A stretch of DNA of 64,000 nucleotides, taken from NCBI GenBank assembly GCA_032433765.1, contig JAVIAB010000139.1, forward strand, positions 46,682,421-46,746,420, read 5' to 3'. The notes under the pieces are model-generated. The model made no database searches. It was not told where the DNA came from and saw only the letters and a list, made by a program, of their open reading frames with translations. Origin of the DNA: Megaustenia siamemsis. Lineage: Eukaryota; Mollusca; Gastropoda; Stylommatophora; Ariophantidae. Shown here one piece after another: positions 21,688-32,835 of the stretch (the stretch's first letter is position 1; every line of letters begins with the position of its first letter). Position numbers and translations under genes: made by a program.

Positions 21688-22788
21688 TAGTTCAGTAACT
21701 AGGTCATTGATGTAGATCAGAAAAAGTGTTGGAGATAGTACCCCTCCCTGTGGAACGCCCTGGGGCAGTAAGACCTTCTTACTCTTAAGACCATCCAGTT
21801 GCACTCTGGCTCTCCTGTTATGCAGGTATACTTTGACCCATTTGTACATCCAGCCATTTACTCCATAATTTCTCAGTTTCTTCAAAAGCCCTCCCTTCCA
21901 TACCTTATCAAATGCTTTCTTTAGGTCAATCCATGATGCTAGTACCAGTTTCTTTTCTTGAAACGCATCCTCAATTTCCTGGGAAAGATAGGTTGCTTGA
22001 TCTTCGGTAGAGTCACACTGTCTAAAGCCTGCTCGTTGTGGGACAAGGAGATTTTCACTTTCAAGGTACCACTGCAGTCTGAGATTGATTATACGTTCCA
22101 TTGTTTTACACAAACAGCTTGTAAGGCTGATTGGTCTATAGCTGGGTGTCGTTGAACCATCTTTCCTGGCTTTAGTAATGGTATCATAATTGCTTCTCTC
22201 CATGCCTGTGGCACTCTACCTGTGATCCAGCAAATGTTGTAGATCTGCAGTAGTTTTGCTTTAGCTGCAGTTCTCAAGTTCTTAATCATTTCATTTGACA
22301 CTCCATCACTGCCTGGTGACTTTTTCATTTTTAATTTGGACATTGCCAGCTCTACGTCTCTTTGTGTAATGGGTAATTCCATGACTTCATGTGCAGTCTC
22401 TTCTTGTCTTGCATTTTGTTGTTTTTAAACGGGTCTCGTGTCGTTTCTCTAGGCTAATTTCAATATTATTGTCATTTGCAAAGGAGTCTGCAAAGTGATT
22501 TGCTGCATGCTTACCTGTTAGGATGTTTCCATCCTTCTTCAGTGTAATTTTAGTGTTGCTTTCTGTACCCTCATCATTCAGCTGTTTTACAAGCTTTCGC
22601 ACTTTTCTTATGCCTCGTTCAAGATTCAAGGACTCTGTTTTCTCTTTCCAGCTTCTCCGTCTGGCTTGTAGTTTAGCCCGTTGAAATTTGGCTTTAGCGT
22701 GCTGATAGTTATTGTGGTGTTCCTGGCAAGGGTTATTTTCTGCTTGCTTTCGAGATGTTTCCATGTCATTGTGCATATCCTTGCTTAT

Positions 22789-23310
22789 GACGTCTACGAA
22801 ACCTTTTAAAGGAAAGAATAGTCGTCACCGGTTGCCCTCGATCTTAAGGATACATACAATTGAGTGGGCATATGACACACTCGTACACCTACTTAGTGAG
22901 ACAGGCATTCTCCCACGGCTCCTGTGTTGGGTGGCATCGGTGCTGGTGCAAAGGAAAGTGGCGCTACGTTTAGGTACCTGGAGATCTGAGCCAAGATGTA
23001 CATCGTCAGGATTGCCGGGAAAGAGTCGACAAGCTCGTTGGCAGCTCTGGCACTGAGTGTGGCCTTACTCTCAAAAGTGGACATCGCCAAGTTTGTTCTT
23101 CATTCCTTTAAGAGAAGAGAAGGAGAACGGGTGGGGCAATGATGTGTATATTGAGAGACTGATGGGACTAACGGTGGATCTGGTCGATTCGGAGTGCTTA
23201 GTTGAAAAAGCAGATGTATCTTACAGGAACAGTCAGCCTGCTTGCGCTTCGAGAAATACTGGGACGGTTAATGGAGTGGTCATGGGAATGCCCCGACTGC
23301 AGTGAAACCG
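22789..23310 (+). mobile_element. Jockey-like LINE, right part of the split copy
   Basis: Continues the sequence left at 19596: reverse transcriptase pieces VALDLKDTYN, YDTLVHLLSETGILPRLL and VASVLVQRKVALRLGTW. After an internal deletion comes the C-terminal cysteine motif (LMEWSWECPDCSE near 23270-23305), also seen in this family at 49752-49958. Frames are broken. Confidence 0.65.
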
Positions 23311-23632
23311 ATTCCATGAATAGAATAGAACAAGTGAAAGATGAGAGCCTTGCGGGAGGCTTAGAATTATAAGCCTGGCCCCCGAAGACCAGGATACGAA
23401 TCTCAGCGCCACAACCCTCACAAGTAGCGTAGTGGCTACCTATCGCACTATCAGTAGGTCTATCTACGATCTAAATCACTGAACATTGTATATTGAATAT
23501 CCGATGCCTTGCTATCAGGTTTTTAGAACTGCAGGGTACACAGATTAATGTTGGCGTCTCGTGATGGAATATTATAAACATTTATGCACATAACTGTTCA
23601 CTCACTGAAGAGAAAAACTGGTCTTTCTTAAT

Positions 23633-23680
<48 letters not shown>

Positions 23681-24396
23681 ACTAGAGAAGCTACCCGGAG
23701 ACAGAGTATTGATTTGCAGAGATTTCAACGCGCATGCGTAGCACACACTGTGGCAATCCAAACGACAAACCATAGGGCGGGACGTTAGATACGACACTTC
23801 TAGAAGTAAACCTCGCTATACTGAATTGTCTAGGGTGTACTAGACTAGCGACTAGAGAAACAAACACTGATCACCTACTTGGCGCTGGTATCAGCGACGC
23901 AGAAATAGAAATGCATCCGGTACAGTGGGAGTGATTATCTGCCCTGTGCTATTATGATCGCTAAAGCATTTCCAGGCACTCTTCGGAGGGTAAACAAATG
24001 CTCTCATGCATGATATGAACACAGGTTCGGTGGCAAACGAGACGCATGCACACAGCGCAAAAGACAAAACTCATGAATGGGAGTGGAAAAGACCTGCATC
24101 GTTGACAGATGAGATTAACGCTGCTTGGAAGCTTAAAAGAGTGTAAAGAAAGAGTGGCAGGTCAACAGAAACAACATATGCCTAACCATCCTTGATAAAA
24201 CCGCTTTAAAAGACAACATGCTAAAGGCCAGTTGCAGTTTCAAGGAACTAGCTTCCCTGGAGCGGGATGAGTTCGGCAACATGGTCACGACAGGAGAGGT
24301 GGAATTGACCATAAAACGAGCCCAGGTCCAAATGGGGTACTTTTACGGCCATTTAAAGAATGCCGATGAAGAGATGATGGCACAGATATATCAGTA
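23311..24396 (+). mobile_element. Second jockey-like LINE: endonuclease region
   Basis: An endonuclease segment is recognisable: INIYAHNCSLTEEKNWSFL near 23575-23630 and, after a 43-base A run, TLEKLPGDRVLICRDFNA near 23680-23730 (the GDFNA motif with Gly to Arg). A linker follows (FKELASLERDEFGNMVTTGE, 24218-24430). It is cut at 24396 by the LINE at 24397, and resumes at 25511 and 26117. Confidence 0.65.
23637..23679 (+). repeat. Pure A run of 43 bases inside LINE coding sequence
   Basis: The run interrupts the endonuclease frame exactly between two recognisable coding halves, so it arose or inserted after the LINE did. Its length may not be exact in the assembly. Confidence 0.9.
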
Positions 24397-25499
24397 TATA
24401 TGGCCCTTTTCGTCTTGTCAGACGGTCTAGTGGAGGATATTGTGTATTTTTTTGAGGTATTGTTTTTGCCGAACAGCTTCTCTCGTGGCTAATTCTACCA
24501 ATGTTTGACAAAACACACGCGGTCACATAATGAACAGGTCAGGCTCGCTGATCCACAGGGTTTACCATCCTTTTTCATGAGTCTCTTCTCTTCTAAGTCC
24601 TGTCTTAGCACAGTCTCAAATGTTGTTATACCGTTCCTTATACATGCTCTCCATGATGTGCGATCACTTGCCAGATGTTGCCAGTCGTTTTCACAGATGG
24701 AGAAGTCTTCAGAGATGATTTGCAGATATCTCTATATCGTAGTCTAGGTCTGCCGATTGTCGTTTTCCGTGTTTTAGCTCGCATATAGTATTTGCCTAGG
24801 AATGCGTTTTTCTTCCATCCGTTGGACATGCCCAGCCATCTTAGCCTTCGACTTCTGAGCATCGACATGATTGTTAGGGTCTTAGCACGTTGCAGGACAG
24901 TTAAGTTGGTTATTTTGTCCTGCCATTTGATGTGCATTATTTTGCGGAGACATCGCATGTGGAAGACATTTAGTCTTTTTTCCTGGTTTGAGTATGTTGT
25001 CCAGGTTTCGGATCCATATAGTAGTGTGCTAAGCACACATGTTTTGATATATTAGGAGTTTAGTCTTTCGAGTTAGTTTCGTGTTGTTCCATGCCTTTTT
25101 GTGAGTTTGCCGAAGGTCGTAGCTGCCTTACCAATTTCGACAGTTTATTTCTTCATCAAGAGAGATGGTTTGCGTAACTGTGGATCCAAGATATGTAATT
25201 TCTGTACTGATTCTAGTGGGCAGTCTTTTAGAGTAATAGATAGAGGTTTGAAGTCACCTTGATTTAGTATTACTGTCTTCTGAACATTAATTGACAGTGA
25301 AAAAAGGTCGCATGCTTTATCCAGGTTGTTGATCAGCGACTGTAGGGTGGCCTCACTATGAGCGACTAGGGCTGCATCGTCAGCAAATAAAAATTCTTTA
25401 AGTAGGGCAACATTTGTTTTGGTTTTTGCTCTTAGTCGTGCTAGGTTGAACAGTGAGCCATCTGGTCTAGTGCGAATGTAGATATCTCCTGAGCTATAT
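24397..25499 (-). mobile_element. LINE insertion splitting the jockey-like LINE
   Basis: The minus strand gives the C-terminal segment STLLYGSETWTTYSNQEKRL, FHMRCLRKIMHIKWQDKI and SRRLRWLGMSNGWKKNAF (24638-25036), then an active-site region further right. The sequence of the split host LINE joins again across it, with ATATATCAGTA at 24386-24396 and 25500-25510 as an 11-bp target duplication. Confidence 0.8.
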
Positions 25500-25510
25500 A
25501 TATATCAGTA

Positions 25511-25639
25511 CAACCTCAGCATAAAGAGAGGCGCAATAACACATGAATGGCTACTTATAGTTACCTAGTTATACTAGCCAAACCAGGCAAGAACAATTCA
25601 CATATTAAAGGCTACCGAATTTAACACTTCAGAATGTGT
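25511..25639 (+). mobile_element. Jockey-like LINE, middle part between two insertions
   Basis: Continues the host LINE from 24396 with reverse transcriptase N-terminal sequence (EWL.SYLVILAKPGKN, then KGYRILTLQN). It ends at the 9-bp duplication AGAATGTGT (25631-25639). Confidence 0.65.
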
Positions 25640-26107
25640 TCATAACTACGGAAGCAAAAAGGGCAATATACAAATACATTTTTCTACTAACTCTGTGCTA
25701 TCAGTGCCAGATTTTGACGCTTGACTCTAGAACAATAAGAAAGATAACGACCACCGAAATGAAATGTGTCAGAAGAATGACAGGAAACAGGTCAAGGGAC
25801 AGAGTAAGAAACGCAGACCTGAGGAAGAAACTCGAAATTGAACCAGCCATCGAATACATAAAGAAACAACATATAAATTGGTTCGGCCACATAACAAGAC
25901 AAAAAGAACTAGCAATGACTCAAAGAGCCATAAACAAACGCTACAAAAACGCCAGATTAAGAGGAAGACCGAGAAAGAGATGGATAAAGGGAATACTAGA
26001 GTCACTAGGAGGGATAACACCAGAAGAGGCCAACAGAAGAGCAAAGAATCGCAGATTGTATCTCCCCTCGACGCCAACGGCAATAGAGGAAGGATAGAAG
26101 AAGAAGA
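25640..26107 (+). mobile_element. 5'-truncated LINE end with (GAA)n tail
   Basis: An open frame at 25636-26097 covers the C-terminal part of a LINE ORF2 (TTTEMKCVRRMTGNRSRD, KKQHINWFGHITRQKEL, LRGRPRKRWIKGILESLG) and stops shortly before an AGAAGAAGAAG tail. The target duplication AGAATGTGT is at 25631-25639 and 26108-26116. The frame is intact, so this is the youngest layer of this nest. Confidence 0.85.
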
Positions 26108-26116
26108 AGAATGTGT

Positions 26117-26391
26117 ACAGTAAAGCGCTTGAAAATATAATCGCCAAGAGTCTGATGTGAGATTTGGAAAAACACCTACTGCTTCCTGACTTGGTGGGTG
26201 GGTATAAACCTTGCATGGACACTACCACTGACTCGGTGCGTGGGTGTAGATACTACCACAAACGTGTTATTCCTCGCGTTTGGTGTGTATGAGGGTCTCC
26301 GAAGAAGGGATGAGACGGCGATATGTGCGCTTGACCTAGAGGACGCATATAACAGTTTTTTTTTTTTCAGAATGTATACTGGTCTACGTAC
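26117..26391 (+). mobile_element. Jockey-like LINE, last visible part
   Basis: Resumes the host LINE: KALENIIAKSLM, EKHLLLPDLVGGYKPC, then AFGVYEGLRRRDETAIC and ALDLEDAYN, the latter being reverse transcriptase motif A. The element is lost at a T run and the AG microsatellite that follow. Confidence 0.65.
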
Positions 26392-26392
26392 T

Positions 26393-26449
<57 letters not shown>
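26393..26449 (+). repeat. (AG)n microsatellite
   Basis: Almost pure AG dinucleotides with one GG slip near 26413. Confidence 0.97.
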
Positions 26450-26770
26450 GTAGCTCACCATTAGCACACTCTCTAGATGCGAACAGGAATCTTGCTATCT
26501 CTGAGATGAAACACTCGTAACTCCTTTGTTGTTGTTATCATGGATCCAGAAGCATGTGAGCGGACGCCGTTCGGTCTAATGCCAAGTAATGATATCTGCA
26601 GGTATTTCACAGTTCCTTGTAGTTCTGTAAAAGGTGTTTCTTTTATCAGGTCTTTGGAGAAGTAGAGGTGCTCTGATGTTAGTGAGCTTTGGACATTCCA
26701 ACAGGGGGCGTTCTACTGTTTCATGCGTCACAACTCCTTTAAGATCTCATGCCAGTTCTTACTTTTACAT
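26450..26770 (-). mobile_element. LINE C-terminal remnant
   Basis: The minus strand reads THETVERPLLECPKLTNIR, then APLLLQRPDKRNTFYR. This is the cysteine-containing end that follows RNase H in I/jockey-type ORF2. It is short and degraded. Confidence 0.5.
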
Positions 26771-27486
26771 GCTCAAATTGCTGCAAAGAGTGAATAATTA
26801 ATCGAATTAATGAAGATAAAGAAGAATAACAGAGGGATGCGAAAACTCGTGAGCTATAGAGTGTTGATTATTAAATTACTGCTAAACAGTGACACTTTAG
26901 AATGGAATGGCGACTCTGCAGGCAATATCCGCTCAGCCCCCGTTCCAACAACCAACAAAGTGTTCATCCTGATCGTTCATAATGTTCTAGTGTTGCAATT
27001 TGTTTGTGTTTTTGTTTTTTTTTGGTGGGGCGGGGGGGGGGGGGGGGAGAGAAAGATGCGCAGCTCAAGTTGCACATTTCCTGATCGTTGTAACGGTCGT
27101 CGCGAGCTGAAGGACTTTCATGTGCCCGCCCCAAATCCATGTAGACTTAGTGATCAGTGAGTGTGCCCCAAGAATCGCTGTCCCAACAAATGAAGTCAGG
27201 CTTCTACTTTGGTAAAACACTTGATCCGATCTCAATTCAGCTGATGGAGGAATTTGTTGTTGAACTCAGATCACATCTCCGTTCCAGGAAAAAAAGCAGG
27301 GGCCAGGTGCCGTTCCACTTCAATCAACGCTCAATTGCCAGCAGCGTGTATCTCCGTGCACCGGCGCCACAACCATTTTGAAATTGTGGTCAGATGAATG
27401 CGACCGGTCCACCGCTGTCTCCGCAAAACGAAAATCCAGACTAGAAAGTTTAATTTTGAAAACAAACAGCAGCAAAAATGACACTA
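26771..27486. other. Unassigned sequence with a G-run
   Basis: Includes a run of G interrupted once by C (27028-27049). A plus-strand open stretch at 27157-27381 (SLSQQMKSGFYFGKTL, DPISIQLMEEFVVELRS) looks somewhat protein-like but is unrecognised. It might be the edge of an unknown element. Confidence 0.3.
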
Positions 27487-28561
27487 TAGCCCGTTTCAAA
27501 TCACGTGCCCAACTTCAAAACGCTATTACTCAGTAACCATTTGTTAAAAACTGTTGAAATTTTCCAAATGTTATTAGAATGCGAAAGACCCTTTAAATGT
27601 ATATTTAAACAAATATCTTGAAGCTGCAGTTTTCTTAAAGCGGCGGAATTTCTTGATGTTTGTCAAAATTGTAAATTGTGAACCCCTAAATAATAGAAAT
27701 TACCATAGTTGCTGGTCTATGATTAATTTTCACTAGGTAAAGGCGTGGCGTAATGGGGAAATAACTGGATAAGACAAAACACCAGGAGAATTATTGTCTT
27801 CTCAGTTCGAGGACGGACGATAATATCAAGGTATACCTGTATGTCCAATTTTCATAGTTGTGTGGTCCTGTTTAAGGTAATATAGGGGCCAACATGTGGG
27901 GGCCATATACTTTCATTCTGAATCAGACGAGTCTAAAAGATTAATAACTGTTTGGGGTTGAACATTCCACAAACCATCATTTTTTCCAATATTCCTCTTC
28001 CTGTTTTAAGACGTGGTCTTTCACATTTAGCCCAATAATCTTTGTCTATATTTAATAAAGCGAGATTAGCAAGAGTCTTTACACTCGCATCCTCGTTTAG
28101 CCTCTTTGCAAAAATAGTCATACATTTTTATTGCGATGTTTTGTAAACTGCAGAATTTCATTTTAAGACTCATGATAAATGTTACCGTTCCACGTCTCCA
28201 CCTATAAATTAACGGAAATGGAAACACACAATTTCTCGTGTTTTTTAACAAGTGTCTAATTGTGTCAAAAAACCACGGTGAAAGCGTGGCAAACACGTCA
28301 TTTTACCGTGTATGGATTTTTACTGCTATTTTTACTTAAAATGCTGAAACATTAAGTTTTGGACTACATCAATGGGTCGTTATAAATTTATATTAAATCA
28401 ATAAGCAACAATAATGGCCAAATGGTTTTTTTTTTAAATGAAATTAATTCCCTGTTGGGTTCTAATCATTATAACTTTACATGCAAATTTTGAACAACTT
28501 ACAACAAGCGGTTAAAAAGCTATCGATTTTAAAAGTTGGGCACGAGTTATGAAACAAGCTA
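27487..28561. mobile_element. DNA element with ~90-bp imperfect terminal inverted repeats
   Basis: The left end (TAGCCCGTTTCAAATCACG, CGTGCCCAACTT) is repeated in reverse complement at the right end (AAGTTGGGCACGAG, GAAACAAGCTA), and the similarity continues for about 90 bp. TA flanks both ends, as for a TA target. The interior (~900 bp) has only short frames on the minus strand (27933-28121, 28066-28296) with no recognised transposase, so it is probably non-autonomous or decayed. Confidence 0.65.
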
Positions 28562-28649
28562 TAGTCCTGAATCTGATTTGATTAGGCGGCCATCTTGGCC
28601 CGCCGCATCAATTGGAGACCATACAGTGAGAAAACTGTTTCAGATTAGA

Positions 28650-28735
28650 TTTTCTTTCTTTTCTTTCTTCTTTCTTCTTTCTTTCTTTCTTTCTTTCTTT
28701 TCTTTCTTCTTTCTTTTCTTTCTTCTTTCTTTCTC
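28650..28735 (+). repeat. (TTTC)n polypyrimidine tract
   Basis: About 86 bases of TTTC/TTC repeats. It forms the A-rich tail of the minus-strand LINE that starts at 28738. Confidence 0.95.
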
Positions 28736-28737
28736 AC

Positions 28738-29225
28738 TTCTCTTGTACACGTTCGAGTGTCGAGGGAGATACAAAGTTCTTGTACTCGCTTTTGGCGGCT
28801 TCAATCATCGTCAAATGATGTTGTTGTGTAGTGTTTCTTTGATGTTGTTTGTCCGTCTTAATCTAGGTCTGCCTCTTGCTTTTCTCTCCTTCCCTTCTTA
28901 ATATATGTCGCGTATGGTAAAAAACACAACATTCTTTCTGTATGGGCAAACACAGTTTATTTGTGTTTCTGTATGTAGCTTAGGATTTGTTCAATATCTA
29001 CTCTTTCTCTTATAATATCACTTCTGATTCTGCCTTTTCTGTTCACTCTAAACGCCTCAGCTATCTCATCTCTGTGACGGCAAACACTTTCTTTTATACT
29101 CAGTCTGTGTCCCTGTTTGACATTTGTAGCACAATGTTGGAATGAATATACTCTGTATAAGATGTTTACTGGTGGTATTGCCTTATGTTGAAGTATAGAG
29201 AATAGCAGACCTAATATTCGTTTGT
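28738..29225 (-). mobile_element. LINE 3' end, relative of 25640-26107
   Basis: The minus strand reads KARGRPRLRRTNNIKETL and LPRHSNVYKRSEK, alignable with the C-terminus of the element at 25640 (RGRPRKRWIKGILESLG, LYLPSTPTAIEEG). It ends in a GAAA-type tail. Frames are broken. Confidence 0.6.
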
Positions 29226-29292
29226 TGTTGTTGTTTTTTTTTTACCTTATATGTGTATTTCTTTATCGATTTTACCACGTGTAGAGGATATT

Positions 29293-31746
29293 CTATCTAT
29301 CTATTGACCTTTCGAGCCGTAGCCGGCCCATAGGGCGTAGACCAAGATACTCCTTCTCTTATCTGAATTTTTGTTCTAGCAGTTTTCAATTCTTCCAAAG
29401 ATTATTTTTTTAATCAAATCTCGCTATTTGTCTCTGTTCTGTGCAAGCAGCTCTATCTCACTGAGGGAGCCGATTCCTGCTGCTCTTGCCTCTTCATCAA
29501 TGTTCTTCTCAGTGTATCTCTGGGTCTTCCTCTTTTTCTCTTACCTGTTGTTTCCCATATGATTGCTTGCTTTGTTATTCGATTATTATCTCTTCTCATA
29601 ACATGTCCAACATATGACCATCGTCTTTCTTTATTACTGAAGATATTAGTGGTTGATTGGCGATTTCTCTAATTTCTTCGTTTGTTTTGAATTCGTTGCC
29701 ACGCTATACCAAGTATTTTCCTTAGACACTTATTTTCGAATGCGTTCAACTTTGTTCTATAGCTCTTGTTGTTTTCCAGCTTCCACACGCATACGTAAGG
29801 GTTGATAGTACGTTTGATTTGAATAGTCTAAGTTTTGTGTTTGTGCTGGTGAGTTTTGATTTCCACAACTTTTCAAGGCTTCCGAAAGACATTGCTGCTT
29901 TAGCTATTCTGATTCTAATTTATTGCTTGTATCCCCTTCTCGATCAATGTGACTTCCAAGATAGGTAAAGTAATCGATCTCTTCTACTGGTTTGTTTTCC
30001 ATGTATATTTTGTCGTCTGTTGGAATTAAACTTTTCATGACTTTAGTCTTTTCATGATTGATCTCAAGCCCAATTTTGCTGGCTATTGATGATAGCCTCA
30101 TTTGTGTTTTCATGCATCGTTTTATCTGGCTGCTGATGAGAACTATGTCATCAGCAAAGTCGAGGTCCTCCAAATGGTCTCTTTGTATCCATTCATGCCT
30201 TTATTACCAGTGCAGCATTTCTTCATTATGAAGTCCATAACAATTCCAATAACAAGGGCGATAAAATACATCATTGTTTAACCTCAGTTTCTATTGGGAA
30301 ACATTCGCTCAGTCCTTCCTCTGTTCGAACTGCACATGTGTAACCATCATACATGCCTGATAATATTTATGATTTTTTATGGTAAACCATATTGCTTCAG
30401 AATTTTCCACAAAGAATCTCTATGAATACTGTCAAATGCTTTTTTGAAGTCGATGAAGTTAAGTACAAAAGGTTTTTGCTTTTCAATGTGTCCCTCCAAT
30501 ATAAGTCGTAGAGTGAAAATGTGGTCAAGGCAGCTTCTCCCTTTTCTAAACCCAGCCTGTTCTTCACGCATTACTGTATCTATTGAATCCTTTATTCTAT
30601 TTAGGATGATTTTGCAGAATAACTTTGAGGCAACTGACAAAAGTGTCACGCTTCTCCAGTTGTTACAATCTCTAAGATTGCCCTTTTTTGGAAACTTAAC
30701 AATGATACCTTTTTTCCACTTATGAGGCTATATTTTACAGACCTTCAGCACATTATTTTTGGGGTAATGTGGTCAGTATTACGCCGTGCTGCTTTACTTT
30801 ACCAGAAAAAATCCGGTACCCATTTAAGGCTGGGTGAACCCGGAAGCCGTCGGTTGGGATTGAACCCTACCCCTTGTCCGTGGTAGTCCAGTTCACTAAC
30901 ACTGAGCTATTGCGGCTCCCCTTGAGGATCTCAGCTGTTAACTTATCCTCTCCAGCAGCCTTGTTATTGGTCATATGCTTTAAGGCGGTTTCTATTTCGC
31001 TCAAGGTGAAGTCATCTAAATTTACATCTAATTCTGCTGCTGGTGTTTCAGCTTCAAAATCTATTAAACTGTGGGGTAGTGGTGGACGGTTAAGAATTTC
31101 TTTGAAGTGTTCCGCCCAACGGGCTTTTATGTCTGAGCTTGTTAGCATTAATCCAGATTTGTCTAGAATTGGTGTTCCACTGGACGTATAGGTGTTTGTC
31201 AGTATCTTTTGTACAATATAAAGAGTTCTGCTGTCTCCTGTAATTGCAGCTGTCTCTGCTTTCTCTGCCAAATTGTCTATATAAGCTCTTGTATCTCTTC
31301 TTGCCGAACTTTTCACTTTGTTGTCTAATTCTTTGTATGTTGCTTTTTCCAGAACCTTTCCAAGATCTGTCTTTACATTAGTCATGCTCTCTTCGCTTCT
31401 CTTCTTTCTTTGATGTATTTCCATGTGGTGTCTGAAATCCAAGCTCGTTTTTCCATTTTCTTCAGTCTGGCACTTGCTTCTGCTGCTGTCATTAGTATTT
31501 TGCTCTGTGAGTCCCACATTTCATTGATATCTTAATCTATTTCACCCAGTGTTGTGTAACAATTACTTAGCTCTATGTTAAACTTTTCCTTTATGGCTTC
31601 ATCTTTCAGTTTATGATTACCATTTTTAAGTGTAGTTGACCTCCTCTGTTGGCTTCTAAATTTTAATCTTATTTTCCCAATGCACAGGTTGTGGTCACTA
31701 TTAACATCAGCACCTCTGTATGCTCTTACATCTATTAATGATGATA
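29293..31746 (-). mobile_element. RTE-like LINE (GATA tail), copy a
   Basis: The 3' end at 29293 has the TATCTATCTATTGACC terminus of this family. Coding remnants on the minus strand include the active site LDFADDIVLISSQIK (29904-30173), the motif A region NFIDFKKAFDSIHRDSL (30377-30649) and linker sequence (30867-31517). An imperfect 10-bp duplication flanks it (29283-29292, 31747-31756). A SINE at 30729-30920 replaced about 64 bp of it. Several frameshifts make it older than copy b. Confidence 0.88.
30729..30920 (-). mobile_element. tRNA-derived SINE, copy 2, 3'-truncated
   Basis: Reverse orientation. The head at the right ends GGCTCCC with box A in reverse (CACTGAGCTATTG) and box B in reverse (GGATTGAACCC). 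The last ~60 bp of the SINE are absent, and about 64 bp of the surrounding LINE (present in copy b near 37318-37380) are missing at the junction. Confidence 0.88.
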
Positions 31747-31800
31747 AGAGAATATTACAGAGTGCTTATTTTCGTGTTATTCATTTTGCATTCTTTATTC

Positions 31801-32048
31801 CTTACTATTCCAAAGAAAGCCATATAGAGAAATTCTAACTATGTCAAGATTTTGGGCATGCTAACAGACACAGAAGCCTACAAAAAGTAATATTGGAAGG
31901 GAAATACAACGTAAAAGAGGCATACCAAGACTACAATGGGCGTAAGTAACATCAAAAGATGGACAAGTCAGCCTATGACAATCTGTACCATCAAAGCAAG
32001 AGACAGAGCGGCCAACCTTCGATGCAGTGACGGCACTCAATGATGATG
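31801..32048 (+). mobile_element. BovB-like LINE 3' end with 11-bp target duplication
   Basis: Same 3' coding and tail region as 14760-14980, ending GGCACTCAATGATGATG. ATTCTTTATTC occurs at 31790-31800 and 32049-32059. Confidence 0.82.
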
Positions 32049-32201
32049 ATTCTTTATTCAAGGATGAGGTGTACACATAAAACTATTGTTTACAATTCTG
32101 GTGGGCTTATATATAGCATATATTTATATTATGGTTGGTTGCGTTCGCCCGATGACTAAAGTATTCTAGAGTATCGTAGTAGACTAGAATATTCCTCTTC
32201 A

Positions 32202-32510
32202 TCATCCGCCCTTACAAGGACGTAGTGGACGTGTCTGGTTTGTGTTGTGGTTTGCAGTATAACTGTTATATTTGCGCCTTTCGGCCAACACATCCGACTT
32301 CAGAAAGACATTTTTGAGTACCGGGTTGTCTTCCCTCTTCGATCCCTGCACGCTTGGCCAGACTAGACAGGTTAGTCTGTTACTGGAGGCACCGCGGAGA
32401 GGTGGAGCAGGGTCTGGATGGTTTTGGTTCACCGATCCTGGCGCAACCATCAGCTGTAGGTCGCTGAAAACTTCCAGCTCTGGTGCTGTGAGGCGCGCCT
32501 TCGCCTCCAT
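32202..32510 (-). CDS. 102-codon ORF, probable retroelement-associated fragment
   Basis: An open frame on the minus strand starting MEAKARLTAPELEVFSD, then VNQNHPDPAPPLRGASSN and RLTCLVWPSVQGSKREDN. Composition is GC-richer than its surroundings and proline-rich. I do not recognise a domain. The position among LINE and SINE ends suggests the C-terminal end of an unlisted LINE or an old gene fragment. Confidence 0.3.
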   Translation of the reverse strand: MEAKARLTAPELEVFSDLQLMVAPGSVNQNHPDPAPPLRGASSNRLTCLVWPSVQGSKREDNPVLKNVFLKSDVLAERRKYNSYTANHNTNQTRPLRPCKGG

Positions 32511-32581
32511 TTATATTATAATTATATATATAATTTGGATTCATTTTCATGTCGACTAAACACCAGGTTCGAAGTCCTCTT

Positions 32582-32835
32582 AGGGAGCCGCGATAGTTCA
32601 GTGGTTAGTGAACTGGACTACAGAGGACAAAAGGTCGAGTTCGATCCTGATCGACGGCTTCCAGGTTCACCCAGCCTTAAATGGGTACCGGATTTTTTTT
32701 CTGCGAAAGTAAAGCGGCACGGGCGTAATACCGACCACATTACCCCAGAAATCCCGTGGTGATGGTCTGTAAAAAGTATGGTCACTAACACAATATTCCC
32801 TTCACGCCACTTGGCATGACGGGGCTCTTTACTTT
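32582..32835 (+). mobile_element. tRNA-derived SINE, copy 3
   Basis: Head GGGAGCCGCGATAG with box A (TAGTTCAGTGGT) and a box B variant (GAGTTCGATCC), the TAAATGGGTACCGG body and the CACTTGGCATGACGG end. Full length; the target duplication is not clear. Confidence 0.9.

Larger units (their letters stand above)
19597..22775 (-). mobile_element. I-like LINE copy B with two nested insertions
   Basis: Same family as 1735-4000 and longer at the 5' side: the linker between endonuclease and reverse transcriptase is present (22387-22776; KAKFQRAKLQARRRSWK, GKHAANHFADSFAND). A perfect 13-bp duplication flanks it (19584-19596 and 22776-22788). RNase H (TDGSAQNAVKNGG) and reverse transcriptase pieces are all recognisable, but about five indels break the frame and the YADD Asp pair is altered (MYAFDLV, 21560). 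A SINE (19756-20023) and a 94-bp micro-repeat (21594-21687) inserted later. Confidence 0.92.

Noticed and set aside
26810..27160. 116-codon frame including a glycine run
   Set aside because: The run comes from a G homopolymer, and the rest has no protein-like conservation.
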